A stretch of 6,571 bases of DNA from Proteobacteria bacterium UBA4656. GTDB lineage: Bacteria > Pseudomonadota > Gammaproteobacteria > Xanthomonadales > Ahniellaceae. Below the pieces are notes generated by a model. It saw only the letters and a program-made list of their open reading frames with translations. It had not been told where the DNA came from and did no database searches. Positions 5,190-6,571 of this stretch are shown in pieces. Position 1 is the stretch's first letter, and each line of letters opens with the position of its first letter. The stretch covers positions 2,853 to 9,423 of the forward strand of contig DHLY01000161.1 of the NCBI GenBank assembly GCA_002405525.1, read 5' to 3'. The position numbers were made by a program, and so were the translations under genes.

Positions 5190-5747
5190 ATGGCCCTGAT
5201 CCGCACCCCGGAACCCGCGATCGGCTCGCCGATCCACGACTTCAGCCTGCCCGCCACCGACGGCCGCACGCTGGCGCTGGCCGACGTACGCGGCGCGCGC
5301 GGCACGCTGGTGATGTTCATCTGCAACCACTGCCCCTACGTGAAGGCGATCCGCGAACGGCTGGTCGACGACGCGCGCGACCTGCAGGCCGCCGGGATCG
5401 GCGTGGTCGCGATCAGCAGCAACGACGCCGAGGCCTATCCCGAGGACTCGTTCGCGCGCATGCAGGCGATCGCCCGCGAATGGGCGCTGCCGTTTCCCTA
5501 CCTGTACGACGCCTCGCAGTCGGTGGCGCGCGACTACGGTGCGGTGTGCACGCCGGACTTCTTCGGCTACGACGCGGCCGGCGCGCTGCGCTACCGTGGT
5601 CGGCTCGACGAGGCGCACATGGGCCCGCGCGCGCGCGGCATGCGGCGCGAACTGGTGGAGGCGATGCTGGCGATCGCCGATGGCGGTCCCGCGCCGGCCG
5701 AGCAGGTGCCGAGCATGGGCTGCTCGCTGAAGTGGAAGCGCGGATGA
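5190..5747 (+). CDS. Thioredoxin-fold / peroxiredoxin-like protein (PRX_like1 type)
   Basis: 185 residues with an AhpC/TSA-thioredoxin fold. An N-terminal PAIGSPIHDFSLPATDG (9-25) is typical of peroxiredoxin-like proteins. The redox motif C45-N-H-C48 is followed by PYVK, then the strand GVVAISSND (71-79), the helix EDSFARMQAIAREW (85-98) and the cis-Pro segment VCTPDFF with T121-P122 next to C120. The C-terminal PSMGCSLKWK (174-183), including C178, is the conserved tail I associate with this family (CDD PRX_like1). The CxxC and cis-Pro suggest thiol-disulfide exchange; peroxidase activity is not shown. No signal peptide, so cytoplasmic. The start is set by GGAG (5179-5182), seven bases upstream. 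Its stop overlaps the GNAT start by four bases (ATGA), so the two are translationally coupled. Confidence 0.9.
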   Translation: MALIRTPEPAIGSPIHDFSLPATDGRTLALADVRGARGTLVMFICNHCPYVKAIRERLVDDARDLQAAGIGVVAISSNDAEAYPEDSFARMQAIAREWALPFPYLYDASQSVARDYGAVCTPDFFGYDAAGALRYRGRLDEAHMGPRARGMRRELVEAMLAIADGGPAPAEQVPSMGCSLKWKRG

Positions 5748-6199
5748 GCGGGCCGCTGCGCGTGCGCCAGGCGGGGCTCGCCGACGTCGCCCGCCTCGCC
5801 CCGCTGTTCGACGCCTATCGCGGCTTCTATGGCCAGGCGGCCGACCTCGCGCTGGCGCAGGCCTTCCTGCGCGAGCGGCTGGCGCTCGGGGAGTCCTTCG
5901 TGCTGGTCGCCGAGCGTGGCGGCGAGACGGTCGGTTTCGTGCAGCTCTATCCCCTGTTCTCGTCGGTGCGCGTGCGGCGCATCCTGGTGCTCAACGACCT
6001 CTACGTGGCGGAGTCCGCGCGCCGCGGCGGGGTGGCGCAGGCGCTGCTGCGCGAGACCGAAGCGCTCGCCCGCGACGCGGGGGCCCTGCGCCTGGTGCTC
6101 GAAACCGGCGAGGACAACCGCGCCGCACAGCGCCTGTACGAGAAGCTGGGCTGGCGCCACGTGTCCGAGAACCGCTGGTACGAGCGCGAGGTCGGCTGA
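5744..6199 (+). CDS. GNAT-family N-acetyltransferase
   Basis: 151 residues, a single GNAT domain. The N-terminal strand and helices run PLRVRQAGLADVARLAPLFDAY (4-25). The central strands FVLVAERGGETVGFVQLYP (52-70) lead to motif A, VLNDLYVAESARRGGVAQALL (82-102), in which RRGGVA (93-98) is the acetyl-CoA pyrophosphate loop. Motif B is seen in LVLETGEDNRAAQRLYEKLGW (117-137), with N125 and Y132 at the usual places. Fold and acetyl-CoA use are safe inferences; the acceptor may be a small amine, a peptide or an amino acid. It starts inside the stop of the thioredoxin-like gene (ATGA), with GGAAG (5734-5738) as ribosome site. It ends facing the acyltransferase remnant, 13 bp away. Confidence 0.92.
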   Translation: MSGPLRVRQAGLADVARLAPLFDAYRGFYGQAADLALAQAFLRERLALGESFVLVAERGGETVGFVQLYPLFSSVRVRRILVLNDLYVAESARRGGVAQALLRETEALARDAGALRLVLETGEDNRAAQRLYEKLGWRHVSENRWYEREVG

Positions 6200-6216
6200 G
6201 CGGCGTCGCCGATCAG
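6196..6216. terminator. Imperfect dyad at the GNAT / acyltransferase junction
   Basis: Outer arms CTGA (6196-6199) and TCAG (6213-6216), a single G/A mismatch, then inner arms CGGCG (6201-6205) and CGCCG (6207-6211). It holds the stop codons of both facing genes, so some symmetry is forced by the two TGA codons. The inner GC arms are extra. A two-way terminator role is possible. No T-run is seen. Confidence 0.35.
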
Positions 6217-6571
6217 GTCCAGTCGGCGAAGGCGCCCTCGCCACGCAGCGCGTCCATCCGCGCCCGGTAGTCGGCCATGAAGGCCGCGCGATCGCCTTCG
6301 AAGCGCATCGGCTCGCCGACGAACACGTCGAGGAAGAACGGCACCAGCACCCAATCGCCGCGCGGCAGGGCCTTGCCCAGTCCATGCATGAAGACCGGCA
6401 CCACCGGTGCGTCCGGGCAGCGTTCGGCCAGCCGCGCCAGGCCGGACTTGAGCTCGCCCAGTTGCTACGGCTCGCAGCGCGTGCCCTCGGGGAAGCAGAT
6501 GAGGAAGTCGCCGCGGTCCGGCGCCGCCAGCCACGGCGCCAGCAGGTCCTCGTCCGGCTGCGTGCGCAGGG
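6213..6571 (-). pseudogene. PlsC-type lysophospholipid acyltransferase, C-terminal part, interrupted by in-frame TAG
   Basis: The minus-strand frame is open from the window edge and reads LLAPWLAAPDRGDFLICFPEG and on through TR, then CEP, a TAG (6467-6465), then QLGELKSGLARLAERCP and 83 residues in all to TGA at 6213. The FPEGTR block is the acyltransferase motif that binds the phosphate of the lysophospholipid acceptor, and VVPVFMHG after the TAG matches the next conserved block. Both sides of the stop therefore belong to one protein. The HX4D catalytic motif would lie outside the window. Members acylate 1-acyl-glycerol-3-phosphate or related lipids at the inner membrane. A single G-to-T change of a GAG (Glu) codon would explain the TAG. 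As written, the product would end just after FPEGTR and lose the rest of the fold, so the gene is broken unless the base is an error or the stop is read through. Confidence 0.75.

Noticed and set aside
6465..6467. TAG read as pyrrolysine or a reassigned sense codon
   Set aside because: TAG ends two other genes here, context predicts Glu, and no pyrrolysine machinery is visible; a point mutation or sequencing error is simpler.
6001..6534. 177-codon minus-strand frame as an alternative product at the window end
   Set aside because: Shifted shadow of the acyltransferase and GNAT regions; it does not carry the FPEGTR motif in frame.

Overview
The window is very GC-rich. Genes are tightly packed, and third codon positions are dominated by G and C. 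The families present (an inner-membrane YdjM-type hydrolase, a CrgA/DmlR-like LysR regulator, a PRX_like1 thioredoxin-fold protein, a PlsC acyltransferase) point to a chromosomal segment of a high-GC gammaproteobacterium. Lysobacter/Luteimonas-like Xanthomonadaceae is my best guess, from general look rather than from any marker gene. I see no rRNA, tRNA, CRISPR, phage, transposon, insertion sequence or attachment site.

Layout. 1-683 (+): the 3' part of a membrane metal-dependent hydrolase. 785-1228 (+): a small secreted protein of unknown function. 1244-3225 (-): a two-gene unit, an atypical short-chain dehydrogenase followed by a PLP-dependent decarboxylase/aminotransferase. It is divergent from a LysR-family regulator at 3323-4243 (+). 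4260-4634 (-): a VOC/glyoxalase-fold protein, divergent from a three-gene run at 4744-6199 (+) that encodes a SnoaL/NTF2-like protein, a thioredoxin-fold protein and a GNAT acetyltransferase. 6213-6571 (-): the C-terminal part of a PlsC-type acyltransferase, interrupted by an in-frame TAG and running off the window.

How the genes may work together. The LysR gene, the SDR and the PLP enzyme form a classic divergent regulator/target arrangement. Their 97-bp shared intergenic region holds a 25-bp imperfect palindrome plus further repeats that look like operators. The PLP enzyme's substrate cannot be read from sequence. The SDR lacks the usual Tyr and Lys catalytic residues. The SnoaL, thioredoxin and GNAT genes are closely spaced or overlapping, but nothing in the sequence ties them to one pathway.

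Most unusual points: the nonsense codon just after the FPEGTR motif of the acyltransferase; the repeat-rich LysR/SDR intergenic region; GC-rich dyads covering the stop codons at the convergent gene junctions; and two genes (785 and 3323) whose candidate -10 boxes sit so close to the ATG that leaderless mRNAs are possible. I do not see a convincing new multi-gene system here. The segment reads mainly as ordinary housekeeping and accessory metabolism.
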